From assembly GCF_003634935.1 (NCBI RefSeq), contig NZ_RBXO01000001.1:6721501-6785500 (forward strand): DNA of 64,000 nucleotides, given 5' to 3'. Below are positions 25,996-35,162 of this stretch, piece after piece. The notes beneath the pieces are model-generated. The model made no database searches. It was not told where the DNA came from and worked only from the letters and a program-made list of their open reading frames with translations. The translations under genes and the position numbers were made by a program. This DNA comes from Saccharothrix australiensis. GTDB lineage: Bacteria; Actinomycetota; Actinomycetes; Mycobacteriales; Pseudonocardiaceae. Numbering within the stretch: position 1 is the first letter of the stretch; every line of letters starts with the position of its first letter.

Positions 25996-27139
25996 CCGCG
26001 TTCTCCAACAGCACGGTGAAGTCGGGGTTCCAGGCCAGGCGCACCGGCTGGCCGGGCGCGCCCGCGTCGTCGATGCGGCGGGTGTTCTGCACGAACGCGA
26101 CCAGCTCGCCCCCGCCGGGGATGTCGACCACGAACTGCGTCGACACCCCGGTGTACACGACGTCGCGCACGGTGCCGTTGAACACGCACCACCCCGGCGG
26201 CGGATCACCCGACTGGTCGTACAAGTGCACCTTCTCGGGGCGGACGGTCGCCGCGACGCGCCGGCCGTGGCGGGCGTGGCCGTTGAGCGGCGCGCGCAGC
26301 CGCGTCACGCCCGGCGCGTCCAGCTCGACCCAGCGACCGTCCACACCGGACACCTTGGCGTCGAGGATGTTGGACGTGCCGATGAACCCCGCCACGAACC
26401 GCGTCGCGGGCCGCTCGTAGACGTCCTCCGGGTAGCCGACCTGCTCCAGCCGCCCGGCGTTCATCACGGCGATCCGGTGGGACAGGACCAGGGCTTCCTC
26501 CTGGTCGTGCGTCACGTACAGGAACGTCGTGCCGACCTCGCGCTGGATGCGCATCAGCTCGATCTGGAGTTCCTTGCGCAGCACGGCGTCGAGCGCGCCC
26601 AACGGCTCGTCCAGCAGCAGCAGCCGCGGCCCGGCCGCCAGCGCGCGGGCGATCGCCACCCGCTGCTGCTGGCCGCCGGACAGCTGGGCGGGCCGGCGGC
26701 GGGCGAACGGGCCCAGCCGCACCAGATCCAGGTGCTCGCCGACGGTCTTCTTCACCGCGTCGCCCCGGACGCCCTTGCGCTTCACGCCGTAGGCCACGTT
26801 GTCCCACACCGACATGTGCGGGAACAGCGCGTAGGACTGGAAGACCGTGTTCACGTCGCGCCGGTAGGGCGGCACGCCGACCATGTCGACGCCGTCCAGC
26901 TCGATCCGGCCGGCGTCCGGGCGCTCGAACCCGGCGATCATGCGCAGCAGGGTCGTCTTGCCGCAGCCGGACGGCCCGAGGACGGAGAAGAACTCGCCCT
27001 CGTGGACGCGCAGGGTGATGTCGTCCACCGCGGTCTGGTCGGAGAACCGCTTGGTCACCCCGTGGAGACCGACCTCGACGGGTGCGTAGGTGTCCGGGGT
27101 GGGTTCCTCGGCCGGGTGGAAGCCGGGCAGCTCGGTCAA
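25988..27139 (-). CDS. potA: Polyamine-type ABC transporter ATPase PotA
   Basis: A 383-residue ATPase of the spermidine/putrescine importer family. Walker A GPSGCGKT (55-62), Q-loop FQSYALFPHMSVWDNVAYG, signature LSGGQQQR (~153), Walker B LLLLDEPLGALD and the switch HDQEEAL are all intact; the C-terminal TOBE domain follows (ATVRPEKVHLYD). Start TTG 27139 has GAAAGG upstream. First gene of the potA-potD pair; the permease genes lie farther along the strand. Confidence 0.93.
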   Translation of the reverse strand: MTELPGFHPAEEPTPDTYAPVEVGLHGVTKRFSDQTAVDDITLRVHEGEFFSVLGPSGCGKTTLLRMIAGFERPDAGRIELDGVDMVGVPPYRRDVNTVFQSYALFPHMSVWDNVAYGVKRKGVRGDAVKKTVGEHLDLVRLGPFARRRPAQLSGGQQQRVAIARALAAGPRLLLLDEPLGALDAVLRKELQIELMRIQREVGTTFLYVTHDQEEALVLSHRIAVMNAGRLEQVGYPEDVYERPATRFVAGFIGTSNILDAKVSGVDGRWVELDAPGVTRLRAPLNGHARHGRRVAATVRPEKVHLYDQSGDPPPGWCVFNGTVRDVVYTGVSTQFVVDIPGGGELVAFVQNTRRIDDAGAPGQPVRLAWNPDFTVLLENADD

Positions 27140-27306
27140 CTCGTGGCCTTTCGGGCAGCGCTCGGGCGGTTCGGGCGTCGCCCGGTCGAACAGCGGCCGA
27201 GGGTAGACGCCGGGGCGGTGCCGCGCACCTCACGTCTCGGGCGTGCCCATGATGTGCGACGATTGCCGCGTTGGCGAACGTGATCGGGCAGGAAGGTCGT
27301 GCGGCT

Positions 27307-27564
27307 GTGTCTTCGTCCTCGGAACTGGACAAGCGTCCGGCGGTCGACACCCACGAGGAGCCGTCGGCCGAGTGGGGCTGGCACGGCACCTTCCCGAAGG
27401 GCATCCGGATCGCGGGCTGGCTGTCCGTGCTGGCGACGTTCTCCCTGCTGATCGGCAACCACCACGGCCGCACCGAGAACATCTGGGTCATCGCGTTCGG
27501 CGCCGGCATGGCGCTGCTGCTGATCTGGGAGCAGGTGCGCAGCCGCACCTCCTGGCGCCGCTAG
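27307..27564 (+). CDS. DUF2631 small membrane protein
   Basis: An 85-residue actinobacterial protein. The hydrophilic N-terminal third ends in EWGWHGTFPKG, the most conserved part of the family, and two hydrophobic helices follow (IAGWLSVLATFSLLIGN and IWVIAFGAGMALLLIWE). GTG 27307 has GGAAGG 10 bases upstream and is preferred over the TTG at 27271. It is divergent from potA. Function unknown. Confidence 0.8.
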   Translation: MSSSSELDKRPAVDTHEEPSAEWGWHGTFPKGIRIAGWLSVLATFSLLIGNHHGRTENIWVIAFGAGMALLLIWEQVRSRTSWRR

Positions 27565-27734
27565 GTCCGGGTGCCGGACCACCGGTGTCCGGCGCGGCGC
27601 CCCGCCCTCGTCGGGGTTGTCGCCGACACCGAGCGTTTCCCATCGTGTGAACCCCGGTTGCGGGCACGTGCGACCGCCAGTTGGCTCAGTGTCGCGCATC
27701 ACCCCGCCAGCTCTCCACACGAGGGAGACCCGCC

Positions 27735-28235
27735 ATGTCCGTCACGGACGAACTCCTCGCCAACAACGACGCGTACGCCGGGCAGTTCAGCGGACCGCTG
27801 CCGCTGCCCCCGTCCAAGCAGCTCGCGATCGTCGCCTGCATGGACGCCCGCCTGGACGTCTACCGCGTGCTCGGCCTCAACGAGGGCGAGGCGCACGTCA
27901 TCCGCAACGCGGGCGGTGTGATCACCGAGGACGAGATCCGGTCGCTCGCGATCAGCCAGCGCCTGCTCGGCACCAGGGAGATCATCCTCATCCACCACAC
28001 CGACTGCGGGATGCTCACCTTCACCGACGACGACTTCAAGCGGTCGATCCAGGACGAGGTGGGCGTGAAGCCGCCGTGGGCGGCGGAGGCGTTCAAGGAC
28101 GTGGACGAGGACGTGCGCCAGTCCGTCGCCCGCATCCGCAACAGCCCGTACATCCCGGTGAAGGACTCGATCCGCGGCTTCGTGTTCGACGTGGCGACCG
28201 GGAAGCTGTCCGAGGTGCAGGTCGAGGCGGACTGA
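27735..28235 (+). CDS. Beta-class carbonic anhydrase
   Basis: A 166-residue zinc enzyme for CO2/bicarbonate interconversion in the cytoplasm. The zinc ligands are Cys35 in ACMDAR (with the Asp37/Arg39 dyad) and the H-x2-C pair His88/Cys91 in HHTDCGM. Length and motif spacing match the small actinobacterial branch exemplified by M. tuberculosis Rv1284. ATG 27735 has GAGGGAG upstream. It is followed by a strong hairpin and appears monocistronic. Confidence 0.93.
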   Translation: MSVTDELLANNDAYAGQFSGPLPLPPSKQLAIVACMDARLDVYRVLGLNEGEAHVIRNAGGVITEDEIRSLAISQRLLGTREIILIHHTDCGMLTFTDDDFKRSIQDEVGVKPPWAAEAFKDVDEDVRQSVARIRNSPYIPVKDSIRGFVFDVATGKLSEVQVEAD

Positions 28236-28251
28236 CCGCCGGGCGGTTCGG

Positions 28252-28279
28252 CGGCGGCCGGCGCGACGCCCGGCCGCCG
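28252..28279. terminator. Bidirectional terminator between carbonic anhydrase and rlmN
   Basis: cggcggccgg (28252-28261) and ccggccgccg (28270-28279) form a perfect 10-bp stem with an 8-base loop between convergent stops. Confidence 0.7.
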
Positions 28280-28313
28280 GTGCACCGCCCCGGAGCGGCG
28301 CGCCCGCGTCCGG

Positions 28314-29420
28314 TCAGCCCTCGGCGGCGAGCTGCCCGCAGGCGGCGGCGATCTCCTGGCCGCGCGTGTCCCGGACGGTGCAGGCGACGCCCTGCTCGTT
28401 GACCCGGCGCACGAACTCCCGCTCCACCGGCTTCGGCGACGCGTCCCACTGGCTGCCCGGCGTCGGGTTCAGCGGGATCACGTTCACGTGCACCAGCTGC
28501 CCGAGGTGCTTGCGGAGCACCTTGCCCAGCAGGTCCGCGCGCCACGGCTGGTCGTTGACGTCCCGGATCAACGCGTACTCGATGCTGACGCGGCGGCCGG
28601 TCCGGTCCGCGTAGCCGCGCGCCGCCTCCAGCACCTCGGCGACCTTCCACCGGGTGTTCACCGGGACCAGCGTGTCCCGCAGCTCGTCGTCCGGCGTGTG
28701 CAGCGACACGGCCAGCCGCACCTGGAGGTTCTCCTCGGTCAGCTTCCGGATCGCGGGCACCAGGCCGACCGTCGACACCGTCACCGACCGCTGGGAGATG
28801 CCGAGGCCGCGCGGCGCCGGGTCGCAGATCCGGTGCACCGCCTCGACCACCCGCTTGTAGTTGGCCAGCGGCTCGCCCATGCCCATGAACACGATGTTGG
28901 ACAGCCGGCCGGGCCCGCCCGGCAGCTCGCCGTCGCGCATGGCCGCCGCGCCGCGCCGCACCTGGTCCACGATCTCGGCCGTCGACAGGTTCCGCGTCAG
29001 CCCGCCCTGGCCGGTCGCGCAGAACGGGCACGCCATGCCGCAGCCCGCCTGGCTGGAGATGCACAGCGTCGCGCGGTCCGGGTAGCGCATCAGGACGCTC
29101 TCGACCAGCGTGCCGTCGTGCGCCCGGAGCAGCGTCTTCCGGGTCGTGCCCCCGTCGGCCTCGACCGCGCGCAGCTCGGTCCACAGCGGCGGCATCAGGT
29201 CGGCCACCAGCTTCTCCCGCGCGGACGCCGGGATGTCGGTCATCTCGACGGGGTCGACGGTCAGCCGGCCGAAGTAGTGGTGGGACAGCTGGGCCGCGCG
29301 GAACGGCTGCTCGCCCAGCGCCGCCACCGCCTCCCGGCGCTGGTCGGCGGTGAGGTCGGCGAGGTGGCGCGGCGGCAGGCCGCGCTTGGGCGCGTCGAAG
29401 ACGAGGGGGAGTGCAGTCAT
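28314..29420 (-). CDS. rlmN: 23S rRNA/tRNA adenine C2-methyltransferase RlmN
   Basis: A 368-residue radical-SAM enzyme that methylates C2 of A2503 in 23S rRNA and A37 of some tRNAs. The radical-SAM cluster motif is Cys127/Cys131/Cys134 in [13 protein letters not shown]. The family also shows [39 protein letters not shown] and the C-terminal resolving Cys in [14 protein letters not shown] 29420. The conserved Gln in the catalytic motif region supports RlmN rather than Cfr. Monocistronic here, with the divergent PadR gene 107 bases away. Confidence 0.95.
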   Translation of the reverse strand: MTALPLVFDAPKRGLPPRHLADLTADQRREAVAALGEQPFRAAQLSHHYFGRLTVDPVEMTDIPASAREKLVADLMPPLWTELRAVEADGGTTRKTLLRAHDGTLVESVLMRYPDRATLCISSQAGCGMACPFCATGQGGLTRNLSTAEIVDQVRRGAAAMRDGELPGGPGRLSNIVFMGMGEPLANYKRVVEAVHRICDPAPRGLGISQRSVTVSTVGLVPAIRKLTEENLQVRLAVSLHTPDDELRDTLVPVNTRWKVAEVLEAARGYADRTGRRVSIEYALIRDVNDQPWRADLLGKVLRKHLGQLVHVNVIPLNPTPGSQWDASPKPVEREFVRRVNEQGVACTVRDTRGQEIAAACGQLAAEG

Positions 29421-29480
29421 AGCACCCTCCAGTGTCCCACGTCCGCACGACCGGAATCACCGTTGCATCGCGATACGTTC

Positions 29481-29490
29481 CGATATATCG
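29481..29490. promoter_or_regulatory. Perfect cgatatatcg palindrome upstream of the PadR gene
   Basis: A 10-base A/T-centred palindrome, conspicuous in this GC-rich setting, 38 bases before the PadR start, with a cgata half-site at 29471. Many PadR regulators repress themselves through such sites, so it is a plausible autoregulatory operator. Confidence 0.45.
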
Positions 29491-29527
29491 TCGACGCATC
29501 ACAACCGATCGACGAAGGAGCGACACC

Positions 29528-30157
29528 ATGCGTTTCCACCACGACCACCCCGGCCGGCGACACGAACGCCACCACCGGGAGCACGGGTTCGGCGACCCCC
29601 GACGGGGCTTCGGCGGCGGTTTCGGGCGTCCGCCGGTGCCGCCCGAGCCACCGGGCTTCTTCCGCGGCGGCGGCGAGCGCGGGCACGGCAGGCAGCGCCG
29701 GGGCAACGTCCGCGCGGCCGTCCTGACGCTGCTGGCCGAACGGCCCATGCACGGCTACGAGATGATCCAGGAGATCGGCAGGCGCACCGACGGCCTCTGG
29801 CGGCCCAGCCCCGGCTCGGTCTACCCGACGCTGCAACTGCTGGCCGACGAGGGCCTCGTCGCGGCCACCGAGGAGCCGGGCGGCAAGAAGCTGTTCACGC
29901 TCACCGAGCCGGGCCAGGCGGAGGCGGCCAAGCTGGAGGGCGCGCCGCCGTGGCAGCAGGTCAACGACGGGATCGACCTGCACGCCGCGAAGCTGCGCAC
30001 GGCGTCCCGGCACCTGGGCTCGGCGATGCAGCAGATGGCGCACGCGGGCACGCGCGAGCAGAAGGCGCGGGCCGTCGAAGTCCTCAACGAGGCCCGGCGC
30101 AAGCTCTACGCCATCCTCGGCGAGCTGGACGTCGAAGAGGACACCGACGACGAGTGA
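29528..30157 (+). CDS. PadR-family transcriptional regulator
   Basis: A 209-residue regulator. The first ~60 residues are disordered, rich in His, Arg, Gly and Pro (HHDHPGRRHERHH). The PadR winged helix follows: VLTLLAERPMHGYEMIQEIG, then RPSPGSVYPTLQLLADEGLV and a wing with GGKKLFTLTEPG. A C-terminal helical dimerisation segment ends in acidic DVEEDTDDE. ATG 29528 has AAGGAG upstream. Expected to repress its own promoter and perhaps an efflux gene elsewhere; the His-rich tail could bind metal, but this is inference. Confidence 0.9.
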   Translation: MRFHHDHPGRRHERHHREHGFGDPRRGFGGGFGRPPVPPEPPGFFRGGGERGHGRQRRGNVRAAVLTLLAERPMHGYEMIQEIGRRTDGLWRPSPGSVYPTLQLLADEGLVAATEEPGGKKLFTLTEPGQAEAAKLEGAPPWQQVNDGIDLHAAKLRTASRHLGSAMQQMAHAGTREQKARAVEVLNEARRKLYAILGELDVEEDTDDE

Positions 30158-30165
30158 GCCCGGCG

Positions 30166-30193
30166 GGGCCGGCGGACGCGCGTCCGCCGGCCC
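30166..30193. terminator. 28-base perfect palindrome, bidirectional terminator
   Basis: Two 14-base arms beginning gggccggcgg are exactly self-complementary, centred at 30179/30180, between the convergent PadR and methyltransferase genes. It ends one base before the methyltransferase stop codon. Confidence 0.75.
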
Positions 30194-30194
30194 G

Positions 30195-30941
30195 CTACGG
30201 CAGCACGAGGCCGGACGGCTTGCGCCGGGTGTGGACGCGGTAGCCGACCTCGAACGACAGGCCGGGCGTCGCGGCGATCGCCCGTTCGGCGACCTTCGCG
30301 GAGAACTCGATGCGCAGCACCGCCGCCAGGTCCTCCCGCGTCTCGAACCGCCACCGCGCACGCACCCGGCGCAGCGCGAACCCGTGCGCCGCGAAGAACG
30401 CCTCCACCTCCGCCGGGTGGTAGCGGGGCTCGTCGGCGCACAACCACGGCCCGTACGGCTCGGCCGCGCCGTCGAGGTCCACGATCGCGAGCGTGCCGCC
30501 GGGCCGCAGCACCCGGTCCGCCTCGCGCAGGCCCGGCTCGCAGCCGGGGCCGAAGAAGTACGCCGTGCGCGCGTGCACGAGGTCGGCGGTGGCGTCCGGC
30601 AGCGGCAGCCGCTGCGCGGGACCGGCGACCACCGAGGCGTTGGGCGTGCCCGCCACCCGCTCGCGCGCCCGGTCCACCAGCGGCGGGTGCGGCTCGACCC
30701 CGACGACCCGCGCCGCGTCCCGCGCGAACACCGGCAGGTGGAAGCCGTCGCCGCAGCCGACGTCGACCACGTCCCGACCGGTCCAGTCGCAGGCTTCGCG
30801 CAATGCCCGCCAGATCGCGCCGTCGACGTCCTGCGCGCGGTTCTCGACCTCGTAGACGGCGGGCCACCGCCAGATGTTCGGGCTCGGCAGGACGTCGGCG
30901 GGTCGGACGGCGGACCAGGCGGCGCGGACGAATCCCTTCAC
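30195..30941 (-). CDS. Class I SAM-dependent methyltransferase
   Basis: A 248-residue Rossmann methyltransferase of the UbiE/COQ5-like type. SAM motif I is VVDVGCGDGFHLPVF, motif II VVGVEPHPPLVDRAR, and LPLPDATADLVHARTAYFF plus EADRVLRPGGTLAIVDLDG complete the fold. GTG 30941 opens VKGFVRAAWSAVRP; the frame continues upstream but into the neighbouring VOC promoter. The acceptor is unknown. It is divergent from the VOC protein gene. Confidence 0.85.
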   Translation of the reverse strand: MKGFVRAAWSAVRPADVLPSPNIWRWPAVYEVENRAQDVDGAIWRALREACDWTGRDVVDVGCGDGFHLPVFARDAARVVGVEPHPPLVDRARERVAGTPNASVVAGPAQRLPLPDATADLVHARTAYFFGPGCEPGLREADRVLRPGGTLAIVDLDGAAEPYGPWLCADEPRYHPAEVEAFFAAHGFALRRVRARWRFETREDLAAVLRIEFSAKVAERAIAATPGLSFEVGYRVHTRRKPSGLVLP

Positions 30942-30996
30942 GCCGACGACTGTAGAGCCGTACCGTGATCCTCCCCCGCCGCGCAGGAGGCAACCG

Positions 30997-31812
30997 GTGT
31001 CCATCGTCCCGAACTCCCCCGCCCTGGCCGAACCGCTCCACGGGGCGCCGTGCTGGGTCGAACTGCCCACCCCGGACGAGCGGGCGGCGATCGACTTCTA
31101 CACCGGCCTGTTCGGCTGGACCTACGCCGACGTGCACGGCCGCACCATCGCCGTCGTGGCGGGGCTGCCGGTCGCCGAGCTGCTGCCCGCCGACGGCGGT
31201 TTCGGCTGGACGCTGTACCTGAACACCCCGCACGCGCGGGCGACCGCCGAGAAGGCGCACGCGCTCGGCGGGCACGTGCTGCGCGCACCCGACGACGTGT
31301 CCACGCTGCTGGCCGACCCGACCGGCGGCGTGATCGGCTTCCGGCACGTGCCGCCCGACTGGCTGTTCGGGACGGACGGGCACGGCGCGTACGCGTGGGC
31401 CGAGCTGAACACCCGCGACGGCGCGACGGCCGACGCGTTCTTCCAGGAGCTGTGCAACTTCGAGATCACCCAGATCGGCGACGGGCAGGCCGTGGACTAC
31501 ACGACCTGGGCCGTCGAGGGCCACACCGTGCTGGGCCGCCAGCGCATGGGCCGGGCGTTCCCGCCGGAGACGCCGGCGCACTGGATGGTGTACTTCACCG
31601 CCGCGCCCGAGATCGGGACGGACTCCGTCGCGTCCCGCGTGCTGGAGCTGGGCGGGCGCATCGTGGTGGAGCCCTACGACACCCCGTTCGGCAGGATCAC
31701 CGTGGCCGCCGACCCCGCGGGCAACACCTTCTCGGCGATCGACCCGACCCGGCAGGCGCCCCTGTCCGAAGAGGAGACCGGCGCGCCGGTGGACGACCCC
31801 TACGACGACTGA
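30997..31812 (+). CDS. Two-domain VOC (glyoxalase/bleomycin-resistance fold) protein
   Basis: A 271-residue protein with two vicinal-oxygen-chelate modules. The first (~15-125) has PCWVELPTPDERAAIDFYTGLFGWTY; the second (~140-260) has YAWAELNTRDGATADAFFQEL and closes with FGRITVAADPAGNTFSAID. GTG 30997 has GGAGG 6 bases upstream. Such proteins in actinobacteria are mostly of unknown substrate; some are hydroxylases, others bind drugs. The C terminus is acidic. Confidence 0.85.
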   Translation: MSIVPNSPALAEPLHGAPCWVELPTPDERAAIDFYTGLFGWTYADVHGRTIAVVAGLPVAELLPADGGFGWTLYLNTPHARATAEKAHALGGHVLRAPDDVSTLLADPTGGVIGFRHVPPDWLFGTDGHGAYAWAELNTRDGATADAFFQELCNFEITQIGDGQAVDYTTWAVEGHTVLGRQRMGRAFPPETPAHWMVYFTAAPEIGTDSVASRVLELGGRIVVEPYDTPFGRITVAADPAGNTFSAIDPTRQAPLSEEETGAPVDDPYDD

Positions 31813-31837
31813 CGACCCCTTCGACGGCCGGCGCCGC

Positions 31838-31867
31838 CGTGCCCGCGCGTCACCTCACGCGGGCACG
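31838..31867. terminator. Hairpin between the VOC gene and cdsA, overlapping the cdsA stop
   Basis: cgtgcccgcg (31838-31847) pairs with cgcgggcacg (31858-31867); the cdsA stop codon lies in the 10-base loop. Likely terminator for both convergent genes. Confidence 0.65.
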
Positions 31868-32730
31868 AACGCCTGGAGCAGCAGCCACGACACGACCGCC
31901 GACGGCAGCAACGAGTCCATCCGGTCCATCAGCCCGCCGTGCCCCGGCAGCAGCGTGCCCATGTCCTTGATCTTCAGGTCGCGCTTGATCAGCGACTCGA
32001 CCAGGTCGCCGGTCGTGGCGGTGACCACCAGCGCGGCGCCGAACAGCACGCCCTGCCACCACTGGCCGTCGAGCATCAGCCCGACGGTGAGCGCGCCGCC
32101 GACCATGCCGGCCGCCAGCGAACCCGCGAAGCCCTCCCAGGACTTCTTGGGGCTGATGGAGGGCGCCATCGGGTGCTTGCCGAAGAACACGCCCGCCGCG
32201 TACCCGCCCGTGTCGGACAGGACCACGCCGATGAGGAAGCACAGCACGCGGGCCACGCCGTCCTCGGCGACCACCAGCATCACCGCGAACGCGGCGAACA
32301 CCGCCACGTAGACCACGGTGAACACGGACGCGGTGACGTCCCGCAGGTACCCGTCCGCGCCGTCCTTCAGCCGCCAGATCAGGCACACCAGGACGGTGAC
32401 CGCGAACGCGGTCAGCACGCCCTCGCGCCCGTACGGCCAGGCCAGCCAGACCACCGCCTGGCCGCCGAGCAGCACGGGGGGCAGGACGACCCGGATGCCC
32501 GCGCCGCGCCGCACCGCGCCCGCCAGCTCGTACATCGACACCGCCACGGCGATCGCGACGACGCCGACGAACAGCTGCCGGACCGTGAACAGGGCGAACA
32601 GGATCACCACGCCGAGGCCGACGCCGACGGCGACGGCCGCCCGCAGGTCCCGGCCGGCGCGCGACGTGCTCCGGCCGGTCGACCCGTCCGCCGCCTCGCC
32701 GGCCGCGCCCTGCTCACCGCCGCCTGACAC
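31855..32730 (-). CDS. cdsA: Phosphatidate cytidylyltransferase
   Basis: A 291-residue integral membrane enzyme making CDP-diacylglycerol from phosphatidate and CTP, the branch point for phosphatidylinositol, cardiolipin and phosphatidylethanolamine. About seven to eight hydrophobic helices; the C-terminal signature is IKRDLKIKDMGTLLPGHGG followed by MDRMDSL, with SISPKKSWEGFAG before it. GTG 32730 has AGGAG 5 bases upstream; a GTG at 32745 is possible. It follows frr on the minus strand, 80 bases downstream. Confidence 0.95.
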   Translation of the reverse strand: MSGGGEQGAAGEAADGSTGRSTSRAGRDLRAAVAVGVGLGVVILFALFTVRQLFVGVVAIAVAVSMYELAGAVRRGAGIRVVLPPVLLGGQAVVWLAWPYGREGVLTAFAVTVLVCLIWRLKDGADGYLRDVTASVFTVVYVAVFAAFAVMLVVAEDGVARVLCFLIGVVLSDTGGYAAGVFFGKHPMAPSISPKKSWEGFAGSLAAGMVGGALTVGLMLDGQWWQGVLFGAALVVTATTGDLVESLIKRDLKIKDMGTLLPGHGGLMDRMDSLLPSAVVSWLLLQAFVPA

Positions 32731-32810
32731 CTGTGCTCCTATCACGGCCGCCGACCGGCCGGGGATGACCTGCGGCCGGCCGTGCGGCCGGACGACACCG
32801 ACGCGTCCAC

Positions 32811-33368
32811 CTAGACCTCGAGCAGCTCGGCTTCCTTGTGCTTGACCAGCTCGTCGACCTGGGCGACGTAGCGGTGCGTCACGTTCTCCAGCTCCTTCTC
32901 GGCGCGGACGCCCTCGTCCTCGCCGACCTCGCCGTCCTTGACCAGGCGGTCCAGCTCCTCCTTGGCCTTGCGGCGGATGTTGCGGATGGAGACCTTGGCG
33001 TCCTCGCCCTTGCCCTTGGCCACCTTCACCATCTCGCGGCGGCGCTCCTCGGAGAGCTGGGGGATCACCACGCGGATCACGGCGCCGTCGTTGCTCGGGT
33101 TCACGCCCAGGTCCGAGTCGCGGATGGCCTTCTCGACCGAGTTCAGCTGGCTGGTGTCGTAGGGCTTGATGACCGCCATCCGCGCCTCCGGGATGGCGAC
33201 GCTGGCCAGCTGGTTCAACGGGGTCGGCGAACCGTAGTACTCGACGACGATGCGGGAGAACATGGCGGGCGTGGCGCGGCCGGTGCGCACCGCCGCCAGG
33301 TCTTCCTTCGCCACGGACACCGCTTTTTCCATTTTCTCCTCGGCGTCGAGGAGGGTCTCGTCGATCAC
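32811..33368 (-). CDS. frr: Ribosome recycling factor
   Basis: A 185-residue protein that, with EF-G, splits the post-termination ribosome. Full family length, with the two-domain layout: three-helix bundle ends ([24 protein letters not shown] and the C-terminal [17 protein letters not shown]) flanking domain II with [14 protein letters not shown]. The conserved helix hinge [13 protein letters not shown] is present. Start GTG 33368, 47 bases downstream of pyrH on the minus strand. Confidence 0.96.
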   Translation of the reverse strand: MIDETLLDAEEKMEKAVSVAKEDLAAVRTGRATPAMFSRIVVEYYGSPTPLNQLASVAIPEARMAVIKPYDTSQLNSVEKAIRDSDLGVNPSNDGAVIRVVIPQLSEERRREMVKVAKGKGEDAKVSIRNIRRKAKEELDRLVKDGEVGEDEGVRAEKELENVTHRYVAQVDELVKHKEAELLEV

Positions 33369-33415
33369 GGCTGACTCCCTATGGTGTGCGAAGTTCGGCT
33401 CAAATCCCAGCAGGT

Positions 33416-34174
33416 CTAGAAAGACGGGCGACCACCGGGGGTGCTCACCAGCGTGCCGATCTTCTCACCGCGCACGGCCCGCGCGATGTTCCCCTCGGTG
33501 AGCAGGTTGAACACCAGGATCGGCATGTTGTTGTCCATGCAGAGGCTGAACGCGGTCGCGTCCGCCACGCTCAGGCCGCGTTCGAGCACTTCGCGGTGCG
33601 TGATGTGGTCGAACATCTGCGCGTCCGGGTCGACCCTCGGGTCCGCCGTGTAGATGCCGTCCACCGCCTTGGCCATCAGCACGACCTCGCAGCCGATCTC
33701 CAGGGCGCGCTGCGCGGCGGTGGTGTCGGTGGAGAAGTAGGGCATGCCCGCGCCGCCGCCGAAGATCACCACGCGACCCTTCTCCAGGTGGCGCATGGCC
33801 CGGCGGGGGATGTAGGACTCGGCGACCTGGCCCATCGTGATGGCGGTCTGCACGCGCGTGTCGATGCCGTGTTCGCGCTCCAGGAAGTCCTGCAACGCCA
33901 GGCAGTTCATGACCGTGCCCAGCATGCCCATGTAGTCGGCCCGGCTGCGGTCCATGCCGCGCTGCTGGAGTTCGGCGCCCCGGAAGAAGTTGCCACCGCC
34001 GATGACGACGGCGACCTGGACCCCTGTTCGGACGACCGCGGCGATCTGGCGCGCGACGGTCTGCACGACGTCGGGATCGACGCCCACCCCGCCACCGCCG
34101 AACATCTCGCCGCCGAGTTTGAGCATGACCCGGTGGTAACCGTGGCCCGGCTCCTCGTCTACCTCTGCGCTCAC
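33416..34174 (-). CDS. pyrH: UMP kinase
   Basis: A 252-residue amino-acid-kinase-fold enzyme that phosphorylates UMP to UDP for pyrimidine nucleotide supply. It shows [12 protein letters not shown], the nucleotide loop [38 protein letters not shown] and [13 protein letters not shown] 34174 is preceded by GAGGAGG with four bases between; the ATG-like starts farther down would remove the first strand. A terminator hairpin separates it from tsf upstream, yet frr and cdsA follow closely. Confidence 0.95.
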   Translation of the reverse strand: MSAEVDEEPGHGYHRVMLKLGGEMFGGGGVGVDPDVVQTVARQIAAVVRTGVQVAVVIGGGNFFRGAELQQRGMDRSRADYMGMLGTVMNCLALQDFLEREHGIDTRVQTAITMGQVAESYIPRRAMRHLEKGRVVIFGGGAGMPYFSTDTTAAQRALEIGCEVVLMAKAVDGIYTADPRVDPDAQMFDHITHREVLERGLSVADATAFSLCMDNNMPILVFNLLTEGNIARAVRGEKIGTLVSTPGGRPSF

Positions 34175-34196
34175 AGGTCCTCCTCTGGACACGGCA

Positions 34197-34230
34197 AGGG
34201 CGGGGTTGCCCCGGTGCGCAACCCCGCCCT
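34197..34230 (-). terminator. Terminator hairpin downstream of tsf
   Basis: agggcggggttgc (34197-34209) pairs perfectly with gcaaccccgccct (34218-34230), 13 bp with an 8-base loop, starting nine bases after the tsf stop. Confidence 0.8.
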
Positions 34231-34238
34231 CACGCGAA

Positions 34239-35054
34239 TCAGGCTTCGCCGACCTCGAACCGGGCGAAGCGGGTCACGGTGACCCCGGCCTCGTCCAGCA
34301 CGGCCTTGACGGTCTTCTTGGACTCCGTCACCGACGCCTGCTCCAAGAGCACGACGTCCTTGAAGAAGCCGTTCACCCGGCCCTCGACGATCTTGGGCAG
34401 CGCGGCCTCCGGCTTGCCCTCCTCGCGCGAGGTCTCCTCGGCGATGCGGCGCTCGTTGGCGACCACGTCGGCGGGCACCTCGTCGCGGGTGAGGTAGCGG
34501 GGGCGCATCGCGGCGATCTGCATCGCGGCGCCGCGCGCGGCGTCCTCGTCGTCACCGGTGTACTCGACCACGACGCCCACGGCGGGCGGCAGGTCGGCGG
34601 CGCGGCGGTGGAGGTAGGTGGTGACGGTGCCGTCGAAGATCGCGACCTTCGCCAGCTCCAGCTTCTCACCGATCTTGGCCGAGAACTCCTGGACCACGGC
34701 GTCGACGGGCTTGCCGTCGAGGTCGGTGGCCTTGAGCGCCTCGACGTCCGCCGGGCGGGTGGCCTTGGCGACGGCGACGATCCGGGCGGCCAGCTCCTGG
34801 AAGTCGGCGTTCTTGGCCACGAAGTCGGTCTCGCAGCGCAGCTCGATCATCACGCCGTCCTCGGCGGAGACCAGGCCGTTGGAGGTGGTGCGCGCGGCGC
34901 GCTTGTCGACGTCCTTCGCACCCTTGATGCGCAGGATCTCGACCGCCTTGTCGAAGTCGCCGTCAGCCTCTTCCAGCGCCTTCTTGCAGTCCATCATGCC
35001 TGCGGCGGTCAGCTCGCGCAGGCGCTTCACGTCAGCGGCGGTGTAGTTCGCCAT
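34239..35054 (-). CDS. tsf: Translation elongation factor Ts
   Basis: A 271-residue nucleotide-exchange factor for EF-Tu. The N-terminal UBA-like domain starts [20 protein letters not shown]; the core has the conserved [10 protein letters not shown] that inserts into EF-Tu, then [19 protein letters not shown] and a C-terminal [13 protein letters not shown] segment. ATG 35054 is preceded by GAAGGAA. It follows rpsB, the usual rpsB-tsf order, but a 16-bp hairpin stands between them. Confidence 0.96.
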   Translation of the reverse strand: MANYTAADVKRLRELTAAGMMDCKKALEEADGDFDKAVEILRIKGAKDVDKRAARTTSNGLVSAEDGVMIELRCETDFVAKNADFQELAARIVAVAKATRPADVEALKATDLDGKPVDAVVQEFSAKIGEKLELAKVAIFDGTVTTYLHRRAADLPPAVGVVVEYTGDDEDAARGAAMQIAAMRPRYLTRDEVPADVVANERRIAEETSREEGKPEAALPKIVEGRVNGFFKDVVLLEQASVTESKKTVKAVLDEAGVTVTRFARFEVGEA

Positions 35055-35118
35055 CGTGCCGGTTTCCGTTCCTTCTGCGGGATACGCGCGGGGGTGTTGC
35101 GGTGGCCTGGTGCCGGCG

Positions 35119-35157
35119 CGCACGCCGTGCCCGCGTGTGCGGCGGGCACGGCGTGCG
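35119..35157 (-). terminator. Strong hairpin in the rpsB-tsf gap
   Basis: A perfect 16-bp stem, 35119-35134 with 35142-35157, closing a 7-base loop, directly after the rpsB stop and 65 bases before tsf. It may terminate or attenuate transcription so that rpsB is made in excess of tsf. Confidence 0.75.
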
Positions 35158-35162
35158 ACGGG

